A DNA stretch of 20,423 bases from an uncultured Acidimicrobiaceae bacterium (lineage in GTDB: Bacteria > Actinomycetota > Acidimicrobiia > Acidimicrobiales > Ilumatobacteraceae): NCBI GenBank assembly GCA_903919215.1, contig CAIXHI010000155.1, positions 1 to 20,423 of the forward strand, written 5' to 3'. Positions 14,761 to 20,423 of the stretch are shown here, piece after piece. Every line of letters begins with the position of its first letter. Position 1 is the stretch's first letter. The notes below the pieces were generated by a model. It saw nothing but the letters and a program-made list of their open reading frames with translations, was not told the origin of the DNA and did no database searches. The translations under genes and the position numbers were made by a program.

Positions 14761-14807
14761 CAAGTCGGCGCTGGCAGCAGACCGGTCCGGACCTGAACGC
14801 CAACTTG
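14761..14807. repeat. 47-bp inverted-repeat-bounded element, copy 1
   Basis: It begins with CAAGTCGGCG and ends with CGCCAACTTG, which are inverted repeats with one mismatch. The middle carries CTGGCAGCAGACCGGTCCGG. It starts two bases after the oxidoreductase stop. It differs from copy 2 at three positions, all transitions. Confidence 0.85.
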
Positions 14808-14820
14808 TCGCAGCCCGGCT

Positions 14821-14867
14821 CAAGTCGGCGCTGGCAGCAGACCGGTCCGGGCCCGAACGCCGACTTG
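14821..14867. repeat. 47-bp inverted-repeat-bounded element, copy 2
   Basis: The ends CAAGTCGGCG and CGCCGACTTG form a perfect 10-bp inverted repeat. The core has ACCGGT and the 8-bp palindrome CGGGCCCG. It lies 60 bp from copy 1, with a 13-bp non-repeated spacer between them, and 13 bases before the stop of the convergent small gene. Confidence 0.88.
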
Positions 14868-14879
14868 CGGTGTTGGCGG

Positions 14880-15035
14880 CTAGTGCGCGGCTGACGCGAG
14901 TAACTCGGAGATGGTGACGGTGTGGTAACCGATCTCGTGGCCCCGTCGTGCGACCGAGCCGGCGCTGAGCGCAGCCACGACGAGGATGCACGCGGGCACC
15001 ACAGCCATTCGTTGCCAGCGATCGTGCGCCACCAT
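14880..15035 (-). CDS. Probable 51-residue single-helix membrane or secreted peptide
   Basis: This short frame starts at ATG 15035 and encodes a basic N-terminus (MVAHDRWQR), one hydrophobic helix (MAVVPACILVVAALSAGSVA, about residues 10-29) and a polar tail ending ELLASAAH. The layout is that of a small anchored or signal-peptide-bearing protein. The best support is upstream: CGCCACAAT followed by 6 bases and ATG, exactly the arrangement in front of thpR 4.8 kb away, which suggests a leaderless promoter. It may alternatively be cotranscribed with the gene 37 bases upstream. No family is recognised; it could still be a chance frame in GC-rich DNA. Confidence 0.45.
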   Translation of the reverse strand: MVAHDRWQRMAVVPACILVVAALSAGSVARRGHEIGYHTVTISELLASAAH

Positions 15036-15041
15036 GCCCCG

Positions 15042-15047
15042 ATTGTG
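15042..15047 (-). promoter_or_regulatory. Putative -10-like hexamer (CACAAT) of the small peptide gene
   Basis: On the minus strand CACAAT is followed by 6 bases and ATG 15035. The 10-mer GCGCCACAAT is identical to the one in front of thpR. Confidence 0.4.
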
Positions 15048-15072
15048 GCGCGTCACAAAGCGTTCCGCACCA

Positions 15073-15684
15073 CTACTCGTCGGCGGGCCGCAGGTGATCC
15101 AGACTGCGGCCGGGTCGGCCGTGCTCTCGGTCCGCCAAGTCGTGGATCGCGGTGAGGTGGAAGCCGGCTGGATCGGGTAGCTCCATCAGCCAGTGCAGCG
15201 ACTTCGTCGAGTCGTGCTCGATCGCCTCAACGTACGTGCGCTCGACGAGGTGATGCACGTGCGGCATCACGCTGTGGGCGATCTCCAGACAGCGATACAA
15301 GTCGTCGACGATTTGGCTGAGGTAGCCGTCGCGGTACATGACCGCACGCGTCCACGGCCCCTGGTCGGAGAACAAGCGGTAATGACGGTGTGAACGCACC
15401 CGAGCGGCGTCGAGCCACGCGGCCAACGAGTACGGCTCGGCAACGCGCCCGCTGATGCCCATGCCGAACTCGACCAGCGTGTGCCGGGCTGCGCGGACGT
15501 CCGCGTCCGTGGGCTGCGCACCGGGCCACGGGAAGCGATCCATGTCGAGGAACAGGTTGTCGTCGGTGGCCAACTGTTCGATGAACTCATGCGCAGCGTG
15601 GCGGTGCATCGCACCGCGCCCAGCTCGGGATGCCGCGACCGCTTCGTACGCCACATGTCCAACCATCATCGGTCGCAGTCTCAC
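15073..15684 (-). CDS. Hypothetical histidine-rich protein, unrecognised family
   Basis: About 203 residues from GTG 15684 (AGGTGG lies six bases before it; ATG 15669 is an alternative). No signal peptide or membrane helix is apparent, so it is probably cytosolic and largely helical. Histidine clusters stand out: MHRHAAHEF, RSHRHYRLF, and MPHVHHLVERTYVEAIEHD. The acidic and His residues in the last cluster could bind a metal, but that is a guess. Aromatic, well-mixed composition and a sharp contrast with its shadow frames support a real gene. Earlier codons in the frame run into the divergent ABC gene and are excluded. It shares a 49-base divergent promoter region with that ABC transporter. 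Confidence 0.72.
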   Translation of the reverse strand: MRLRPMMVGHVAYEAVAASRAGRGAMHRHAAHEFIEQLATDDNLFLDMDRFPWPGAQPTDADVRAARHTLVEFGMGISGRVAEPYSLAAWLDAARVRSHRHYRLFSDQGPWTRAVMYRDGYLSQIVDDLYRCLEIAHSVMPHVHHLVERTYVEAIEHDSTKSLHWLMELPDPAGFHLTAIHDLADREHGRPGRSLDHLRPADE

Positions 15685-15702
15685 AGGCACCACCTGCTCA
15701 TC

Positions 15703-15708
15703 TACAGT
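15703..15708 (+). promoter_or_regulatory. Putative -10 box (TACAGT) and Shine-Dalgarno for the ABC exporter
   Basis: TACAGT lies 25 bases before ATG 15734. A strong purine tract, GGGGGAGGG (15722-15730), sits at ribosome-binding distance. Unlike other first genes in the window, this one appears to have a short leader with a Shine-Dalgarno sequence. Confidence 0.5.
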
Positions 15709-15733
15709 TGGTCGAGCGATTGGGGGAGGGCAC

Positions 15734-16423
15734 ATGGCGCTCATCGAATGCACGGGTCTCACGAAGACGTACCGGCTGGGCGATGAAGTGGTGAAGGCGC
15801 TCGACGGTGTCACGCTCACCATCGAGGCCGGTGACTTCGTGGCGATCGCCGGACCATCGGGTTCGGGGAAGTCGACGCTGGCGAATGTGATCGGCGGCCT
15901 CGACCGACCTGACTCTGGGCAGGTGGTGGTCGATGGTATGAACCTGGCAACAGCCAGGGACAAGCAGTTGTCGGCGTATCGCAACAGCCACGTTGGGTTC
16001 GTATTTCAGTCGTTCAACCTGCAGGTGCACGAGACCGCGCTGGAGAATGTGATCTCGCCACTCGTGATCGGCGGTGTGGGGCGCAAGAAGGAACGTCGCC
16101 GAGCGGGTTTGGCCGCGTTGGAGAAGGTGGGCCTCGCTGATCGGGCGCACCACAGGCCCACACAACTCTCGGGTGGTCAACGACAACGGGTCGCGATCGC
16201 GAGGGCGTTGGTCAACAACCCGTCGGTGGTGATTGCCGACGAGCCGACGGGCAACCTCGACTCGGCCCGCGGTGTCGAGGTGATGGAGGAACTGGCTCGC
16301 CTCAATCGGGAGGATGGCATCACGCTCATCGTGATCACTCACGACACCGGTGTGGCCGAGCGCGCCACACGGGTACTGACGATTGTCGACGGCAAGGTCA
16401 CCGAGCGGGTAGGTGGACGATGA
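15734..16423 (+). CDS. ABC transporter ATP-binding protein, MacB/LolD/FtsE type
   Basis: The 229-residue ATPase has Walker A GPSGSGKS (40-47), a Q-loop in FVFQSFNL, signature LSGGQRQR (145-152), Walker B VVIADE (165-170) running into PTGNLDS, and switch histidine 203 (ITHDTG). The PTGNLD D-loop is typical of the MacB/LolD group, which drive mechanotransmission rather than classical transport. It pairs with the next gene by ATGA overlap. ATG 15734 has a strong Shine-Dalgarno sequence. Likely roles are export or extraction of lipids, peptides or antibiotics across the membrane; the substrate is not indicated. Confidence 0.93.
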   Translation: MALIECTGLTKTYRLGDEVVKALDGVTLTIEAGDFVAIAGPSGSGKSTLANVIGGLDRPDSGQVVVDGMNLATARDKQLSAYRNSHVGFVFQSFNLQVHETALENVISPLVIGGVGRKKERRRAGLAALEKVGLADRAHHRPTQLSGGQRQRVAIARALVNNPSVVIADEPTGNLDSARGVEVMEELARLNREDGITLIVITHDTGVAERATRVLTIVDGKVTERVGGR

Positions 16424-17727
16424 AACTGCACGATCAGTTCCGTACCGGCTGGCGCAACCTCAGCCGGCAGAAGCTCCGCTCGGGTCTCACCATTTTCGCG
16501 ATCGTCGTCGGCGCGGTGTCGGTCACCGTGATGTTGTCGTTGGTGACGAGTGCAAAGAGTTTTCTCACCAGCTCGTTTCAGAAGACCGGTGAGGACCGGC
16601 GGGTCATCGTTACGCCCACACCCGGTCTGGACTACCGCGAGTCCACATGGGCGAACTGGACCGATGGCAGTGGGGTGAAGCTCACCGACGAGATGGTGAC
16701 CAGGCTGGCAGCGATCCCGGGGGTGCGTCACGCGACCCCACTGACGTCATTCGGCTACTTCGACTCTGTCGAGGCTGGCACGACGGTGCTGACGCTCAAG
16801 AACACGAACATGGTGGCCTACGAACCGAACGGCACGATCACCCGCGATGTCGCCGCCGGTCGCCAGCTGGAACCAGGTGACGATGGCATTGGCATCGTGA
16901 TCTCCACCGACGTGGCTAACAACCTCGGCTTCCGCGGCGCGTACGACAGCGCCCTCGGTTCGCCGATCACGCTCACGCCGCGCAAGGACATGGGCAACCA
17001 GACCAACAAGGCGCCGGTGACGCTCACCGTCGTGGGCGTCATCACGACCGACGGCGCACAGATGGAAGTGACGCTGAACTCGGCGCGGACGTTCATACCC
17101 ACCTTCGAGCAGTGCACGGGCGGCGGTCAGAACACCCAACCGACCTGTACATCGCAGAACGATCTGGACCGCAACGGCTATGCCTCGGTGTACCTCGACG
17201 TCGACAGCACCAAGCATGTCGATGCGGTGGTGATCGCTGCCCAGAAGTTGAGCGTCGGGGTCGCCGCCGGGAAGGACGAGATCGCGAACCAGGAGCAGAC
17301 GTTCACGGTCATTGGGGCTGTGCTCGGTGGCATCGGGGCGATCGCCCTGTTCGTGGCCGCCATCGGTGTGATCAACACGATGGTGATGGCCACGCTCGAG
17401 CGCACTCGCGAGATCGGCATCATGCGCGCCATCGGCGCCACCAAACGCACCATCCGCAGACTGTTCACCGTCGAGGCTGGCGTGCTCGGCTTCCTCGGGG
17501 GTGTGCTGGGGGTCGCCGTGTCGTTCGGGGTCGCCGCGTTGTTGAACTCGATCCTCAATCGGCAACTGGCCGAAAACGGGGTGACCGCTCGCGATGTGAT
17601 CAGCGTGCCGGCGGGTCTGGCGCTGCTGGTGATCGCGGTGACCACCGGTATCGGGATGCTGGCGGGCCGGTTGCCGGCACGCCGTGCCGCGAACCTCGAC
17701 CCGGTCGAAGCACTACGGCACGAATAG
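16420..17727 (+). CDS. ABC transporter permease, MacB/FtsX family
   Basis: The 435-residue permease has the usual plan: a cytoplasmic start (RTGWRNLSRQKLRSGLT), a first helix (about 23-45), a large extracytoplasmic MacB-type periplasmic core domain (about 50-290), and three C-terminal helices (near 295-320, 347-372 and 395-417). The coupling stretch ERTREIGIMRAIGATKRTIRRLF and the ending ARRAANLDPVEALRHE are standard for the family. The outer domain contains one cysteine pair (EQC...PTCTS, near 230-245) that may form a disulfide. Translation is coupled to the ATPase. No membrane-fusion protein is nearby, so it probably works without a periplasmic adaptor, as in other actinobacteria. Confidence 0.93.
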   Translation: MKLHDQFRTGWRNLSRQKLRSGLTIFAIVVGAVSVTVMLSLVTSAKSFLTSSFQKTGEDRRVIVTPTPGLDYRESTWANWTDGSGVKLTDEMVTRLAAIPGVRHATPLTSFGYFDSVEAGTTVLTLKNTNMVAYEPNGTITRDVAAGRQLEPGDDGIGIVISTDVANNLGFRGAYDSALGSPITLTPRKDMGNQTNKAPVTLTVVGVITTDGAQMEVTLNSARTFIPTFEQCTGGGQNTQPTCTSQNDLDRNGYASVYLDVDSTKHVDAVVIAAQKLSVGVAAGKDEIANQEQTFTVIGAVLGGIGAIALFVAAIGVINTMVMATLERTREIGIMRAIGATKRTIRRLFTVEAGVLGFLGGVLGVAVSFGVAALLNSILNRQLAENGVTARDVISVPAGLALLVIAVTTGIGMLAGRLPARRAANLDPVEALRHE

Positions 17728-17730
17728 TCG

Positions 17731-19230
17731 TTACCAACGAGGGCGAGGTCGTTGCGCGCTAATGGTGAGCCCGTGGATCAGTGCGTTGCGCAACTCTGCC
17801 GGGTGCACCACTTCGTCGACACCGAGGCGATCGGCCAGACCGTAGGGGCCACCGCGCTGTGCTCGTTCCATCTTCTCGCGGGTGTCGTCGTCGAGGTTGG
17901 CGGTCTTGCCGCCGCTCTGCGCCGGCATGCTGGCAATGTTCGCGCTCGGGAGCGCGAGCGTGAGCGTCTGGCGGTCGTGCGGCATGTGCGCCATCGTCAC
18001 CAGGCCGAAGCCGAAGCCCTTGCGAATCAGCACGCTGATCTTCGGCGTGCGCAGGTTGCGTCCGGCGAGGTACATCCTCCCGCCCCACTTCAGCACCCCT
18101 GAGCGTTCGGCTTGCGAGCCGGCAAGCACGCCCGGGTTGTCGAGCAGGAAGATCACCGGGTGACCGAACGTGTCGGCGATGCCGAGGAAGTCGGTGGCCT
18201 TGATCGCGGCGGGAGTGTCCAGGGCACCTGCACGGCGTGCCGGGTTGTTGGCGACGAAGCCGACGGTTCGCCCACCAAGGCGACCCCAGCCGACGCTGAT
18301 CGGGGTGCCCCACAGCGGCTGCACTTCGAAGTAGTTGCCATCGTCGACGAGCGCCCGGATCACATCGCGCACGTCGTACGGCGTCCGCGGGCCGGGTGGG
18401 ATGATGTCCAACAGTTCGGGCACTTCGCGTGGGCCGCTGTCGCTGCCATCAACGACGTCCGCCCCCCATTTCGTCACGTGGGGATCCGTTGAGCGCACGA
18501 AAAAGGACAGGTAGTCGCGTGCCATGGCGATCGCTTCGGCGTCGTTCTCGGCAACGTTGTGCACCGTGCCCGCTTGCTCGACGCACACCTGCCAGCCGCC
18601 CAACTCCTCGGCGGTGAGATCCTCGCCGGTCGCGGCCCGGACGAGGTCGGGTCCGCCAGTGAACAACGCTGCACCCTTGGTCATCACGGTGAAGTCGGCC
18701 ATCGGAGCGGTGAGGGCGCCATGACCGGCGGAGACGCCAAGGATCAGGCACACCACCGGAACATTTCCGTGGCAATCCGCCATCGGCTCGAGGTCGTTCG
18801 GAGTGCGCGCCGGTGTGGAGGTGCGCACGCCCAAGCGAGCTCCCGCGCCTTCCTTCATCCAGACGATCGGCACACCTTCCTGAACGGCGAGTTCGGCGAT
18901 GCGGTGCCGCTTGTAGGAGCCTCCCGGGCCGACGGACCCGGCCTTGATCGTGAAGTCCTCGGCGCCGACGGCGACCGGCAGGCCTTCCACCAGACCGAAT
19001 CCGCAGACGAAACCGTCAGCGGGCAGATCGGTCTTGTTGCCGACGAGGCTGCCGAGTTCGTTGAACGTGCCCGGGTCGAACAGCAGCTCGATACGTTGCC
19101 GGACATTGAGCTTGCCTGTAGCACGGTGACGTTCGAGCCGCTCGGGGCCGCCCATCTCCAACGATTTCGCTCTCTCGGTGCGGAGGCGTGCCAGCCAAGG
19201 CTCCCAGTCATCTCGATTGCGACCGCTCAT
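17731..19230 (-). CDS. Acyl-CoA carboxylase carboxyltransferase (beta) subunit
   Basis: This subunit moves the carboxyl group from biotin to an acyl-CoA (acetyl-, propionyl- or longer). From ATG 19230 the protein is 499 residues and contains both crotonase-like halves. The N-half has GTFNELGSLVG, VGAEDFTIKAGSVGPGG and MKEGAGARLGV (oxyanion region near residue 125); the C-half has IFLLDNPGVLAGSQAE and LIRKGFGFGLVTMAH (near 400). ATG 19230 is preferred because AGGA lies seven bases before it and WEPWLARLRTER follows; ATG 19263 is possible but lacks a ribosome binding site. No biotin carboxylase or carrier is in the window, so the partner is encoded elsewhere. The exact substrate cannot be told; GAGAR rather than the more usual GGAR suggests a less-studied subgroup. 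Confidence 0.92.
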   Translation of the reverse strand: MSGRNRDDWEPWLARLRTERAKSLEMGGPERLERHRATGKLNVRQRIELLFDPGTFNELGSLVGNKTDLPADGFVCGFGLVEGLPVAVGAEDFTIKAGSVGPGGSYKRHRIAELAVQEGVPIVWMKEGAGARLGVRTSTPARTPNDLEPMADCHGNVPVVCLILGVSAGHGALTAPMADFTVMTKGAALFTGGPDLVRAATGEDLTAEELGGWQVCVEQAGTVHNVAENDAEAIAMARDYLSFFVRSTDPHVTKWGADVVDGSDSGPREVPELLDIIPPGPRTPYDVRDVIRALVDDGNYFEVQPLWGTPISVGWGRLGGRTVGFVANNPARRAGALDTPAAIKATDFLGIADTFGHPVIFLLDNPGVLAGSQAERSGVLKWGGRMYLAGRNLRTPKISVLIRKGFGFGLVTMAHMPHDRQTLTLALPSANIASMPAQSGGKTANLDDDTREKMERAQRGGPYGLADRLGVDEVVHPAELRNALIHGLTISAQRPRPRW

Positions 19231-19267
19231 TCGCACATCCTGCTGGACTTTCGGTGTCGGCATCAAC

Positions 19268-19801
19268 TCAATGTCCAGCTGCGCCCGCACCTCGGTCGTG
19301 TTGCCAACCATCGACCGGCCAGGTCTCCAGCGTCGCATATCGGGCGCCCTGCGGTTCGAGCCAGCTCTGCACGAGCACTATCTCGCGCACAGGGAACTCC
19401 GCGCGCACATATGCACCGAGTACTCGCGGCATGGGCACATCGCGCTGCACGCGAGCGATCGTGAGGTGCCCGGCGAATCGCTTGCGCGGCGGTTCGCCGA
19501 TGCCCTTCGTGCACTCGTTCACCACGTGCGCCAAGTCGTCGAGCCCGCTCGCCGGCACCACGAGCGCACGATCGAAGTGCACATCGACCGCCGGGCCGAG
19601 GCTGACATATGCCGCCGGCAACGTCGCACCGTCGAGCGCGGCGACGACCTCGCGAGGGTCGGCCTCGCCGAGGAAGCGCAAGGTGAGATGCCAGTTGTCG
19701 GGGTCGACGAAACGAACGCCGCGTTGTTCTTTGCGGTGCAGTTCGCGGAGTTGTTCGGCCACCTCCTCGGGCGGCCAGACAGCGATGAACAGACGTGGCA
19801 T
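19268..19801 (-). CDS. thpR: RNA 2',3'-cyclic phosphodiesterase (2H phosphoesterase, ThpR/LigT)
   Basis: The 177-residue protein carries both HxTx motifs that define the 2H phosphoesterase fold: HLTL at 38-41 in DNWHLTLRFLGE and HLTI at 112-115 in GHLTIARV. MPRLFIAVWPPEEV at the start is the family's usual first strand. Members hydrolyse 2',3'-cyclic phosphodiester RNA ends and were first known as 2'-5' RNA ligases. ATG 19801 is chosen over the upstream in-frame ATG 19921 because that extension lies inside the mrp gene and because CACAAT sits 6 bases before ATG 19801. The carboxylase gene follows within 37 bases. Confidence 0.92.
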   Translation of the reverse strand: MPRLFIAVWPPEEVAEQLRELHRKEQRGVRFVDPDNWHLTLRFLGEADPREVVAALDGATLPAAYVSLGPAVDVHFDRALVVPASGLDDLAHVVNECTKGIGEPPRKRFAGHLTIARVQRDVPMPRVLGAYVRAEFPVREIVLVQSWLEPQGARYATLETWPVDGWQHDRGAGAAGH

Positions 19802-19807
19802 AGCGCC

Positions 19808-19813
19808 ATTGTG
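19808..19813 (-). promoter_or_regulatory. Putative -10-like hexamer (CACAAT) of thpR, within a small hairpin
   Basis: On the minus strand CACAAT is followed by 6 bases and ATG 19801. The region GCGCCA-CAA-TGGCGC is a perfect hairpin. The 10-mer GCGCCACAAT recurs before the small peptide gene at 15035. Confidence 0.4.
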
Positions 19814-19830
19814 GCGCAAGGAGGAGCTGG

Positions 19831-20423
19831 TCAGTTGACCTTGAGGGCAGAGCTGAAGATCTTCTTCGGCTTCAACTCGGCGGCGATGCGGCGGGCAATC
19901 TCCTGGAATGCCTTGGCACACTCGCTCTCGGGGTCGGCCACCGTGATCGGGGTGCCGTTGTCGCCACCCTCACGCAGTTCGGGCACGAGCGGCAGTTGGC
20001 CGAGCAGCGGCACGCCGAGCGAGTCGGCGAGTTCCTGACCGCCACCGGAACCGAAGATCTCGTAATGCTTGCCGTCGTCGCCGACGAACCAGCTCATGTT
20101 CTCGATGATGCCCTTCACGGGCAGGTTCACCTTCGCTGCCATCGCGGCTGACAGCGCGGCGACCTTTTGCGCAGCCGGCTGCGGCGTGGTGACCACGTAC
20201 ACCTCGGCGCGGGGTAGGTACTGGCTGAGGCTGAGTGCGATGTCGCCGGTGCCGGGCGGCATGTCGATGAGCAGGAAGTCGGGCTCGTCCCAGAACACGT
20301 CGGCCAGGAACTGCTCGAGCGCCTTGTGCAACATGGGGCCACGCCAGATGACGGCCTGGCCCTCGGGCACGAAGTAGCCGATGCTGATGCAGCTGACGCC
20401 GTTGGCCGACGGCGGGACCAGCA
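19831..20423 (-). CDS. mrp: Mrp/NBP35-family P-loop ATPase, iron-sulfur carrier (5' truncated)
   Basis: About 197 C-terminal residues are visible; the gene runs off the window end, taking the P-loop with it. Family features seen: PPSANGVSCISIGYF, the Walker B-like DFLLIDMPPGTGD, VYVVTTPQPAAQKV, GIIENMSWF, and EIFGSGGGQELADSLGVPLLGQLP. Mrp proteins help deliver Fe-S clusters and are about 350-380 residues long in actinobacteria. In many members a CxxC pair follows ENMS(Y/W)F and holds a bridging cluster; here it reads GDDG, so those cysteines are absent. The thpR gene begins 29 bases downstream. Confidence 0.93.
   Translation of the reverse strand, partial: LVPPSANGVSCISIGYFVPEGQAVIWRGPMLHKALEQFLADVFWDEPDFLLIDMPPGTGDIALSLSQYLPRAEVYVVTTPQPAAQKVAALSAAMAAKVNLPVKGIIENMSWFVGDDGKHYEIFGSGGGQELADSLGVPLLGQLPLVPELREGGDNGTPITVADPESECAKAFQEIARRIAAELKPKKIFSSALKVN

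Noticed and set aside
14761..14867. CRISPR-like direct repeats
   Set aside because: Only two units, 47 bp long with a 13-bp spacer and internal terminal inverted repeats; no cas genes.
14707..14991. 94-residue minus-strand frame reading through the tandem repeats
   Set aside because: Its repeated peptide only reflects the 60-bp period (20 codons); the composition is Arg/Ser-rich and the frame also overlaps the oxidoreductase end.
15086..15111. GGCCGCAG-N10-CTGCGGCC hairpin as a terminator
   Set aside because: It lies inside the coding end of the His-rich protein, has no T-tract, and such stems are common by chance in GC-rich coding DNA.
19268..19921. Longer 217-residue version of ThpR
   Set aside because: The extra 40 residues overlap the mrp 3' end and lack family similarity; ATG 19801 has the typical N-terminal strand and a promoter-like box.

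Overview
The window is about 20.4 kb of gene-dense, GC-rich DNA. It fits a high-GC actinobacterium, most likely of the class Acidimicrobiia (for example Ilumatobacteraceae). That placement is inferred from several signs: GTG starts, DUF4190, DUF4328 and RDD membrane proteins with proline-rich tails, a class E-like sortase, an actinobacterial-looking Lhr helicase, and repeated signs of leaderless transcription. No tRNA, rRNA, CRISPR array, insertion sequence or phage gene was seen, and no gene-free stretch reaches 300 bases.

Layout. (1) 1-3776: the C-terminal half of an Lhr-type helicase is followed after one base by an aminoglycoside-phosphotransferase-fold kinase; a convergent TetR regulator ends 4 bases away and has a GTTACC-N4-GGTAAC operator at its start. 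(2) 3840-5265, minus strand: a class E-like sortase and a small two-helix membrane protein. (3) 5338-11886, plus strand: a complete System I cytochrome c maturation operon, ccmA-B-C-D-E-F-G-H-I, nearly all joined by ATGA/GTGA or short overlaps. It is divergent from the sortase, and both start next to the same TAGCGT hexamer. CcmABCD load heme onto CcmE, CcmF attaches it to apocytochrome c, and CcmG/H/I reduce and present the CxxCH site. (4) 11911-14105: small membrane proteins of unknown role (DUF4190, RDD, DUF4328) and a SixA-like histidine phosphatase. The RDD gene appears frameshifted by an 11-bp insertion copied from 45 bp away. (5) 14147-15035: a YedY-like molybdopterin oxidoreductase, two 47-bp terminal-inverted-repeat elements in tandem, and a probable 51-residue membrane or secreted peptide. 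(6) 15073-17727: an unrecognised histidine-rich protein divergent from a MacB/LolD-type ABC ATPase and permease pair. (7) 17731-20423, minus strand: Mrp-type ATPase (cut by the window end), ThpR 2H phosphodiesterase, and an acyl-CoA carboxylase carboxyltransferase subunit.

The strongest unexplained signals are: the -10-like hexamer (TANNNT or CANNNT) lying 6-9 bases before many first-in-operon start codons, which points to leaderless mRNAs and supports a peptide gene too short for ordinary ORF calling; the tandem 47-bp palindromic elements between convergent genes; the frameshift in the RDD gene; and a System I Ccm operon with variant cysteine motifs in an actinobacterial setting. I see no clear undescribed defence or mobile system here; most of the window is ordinary core metabolism and envelope biogenesis.
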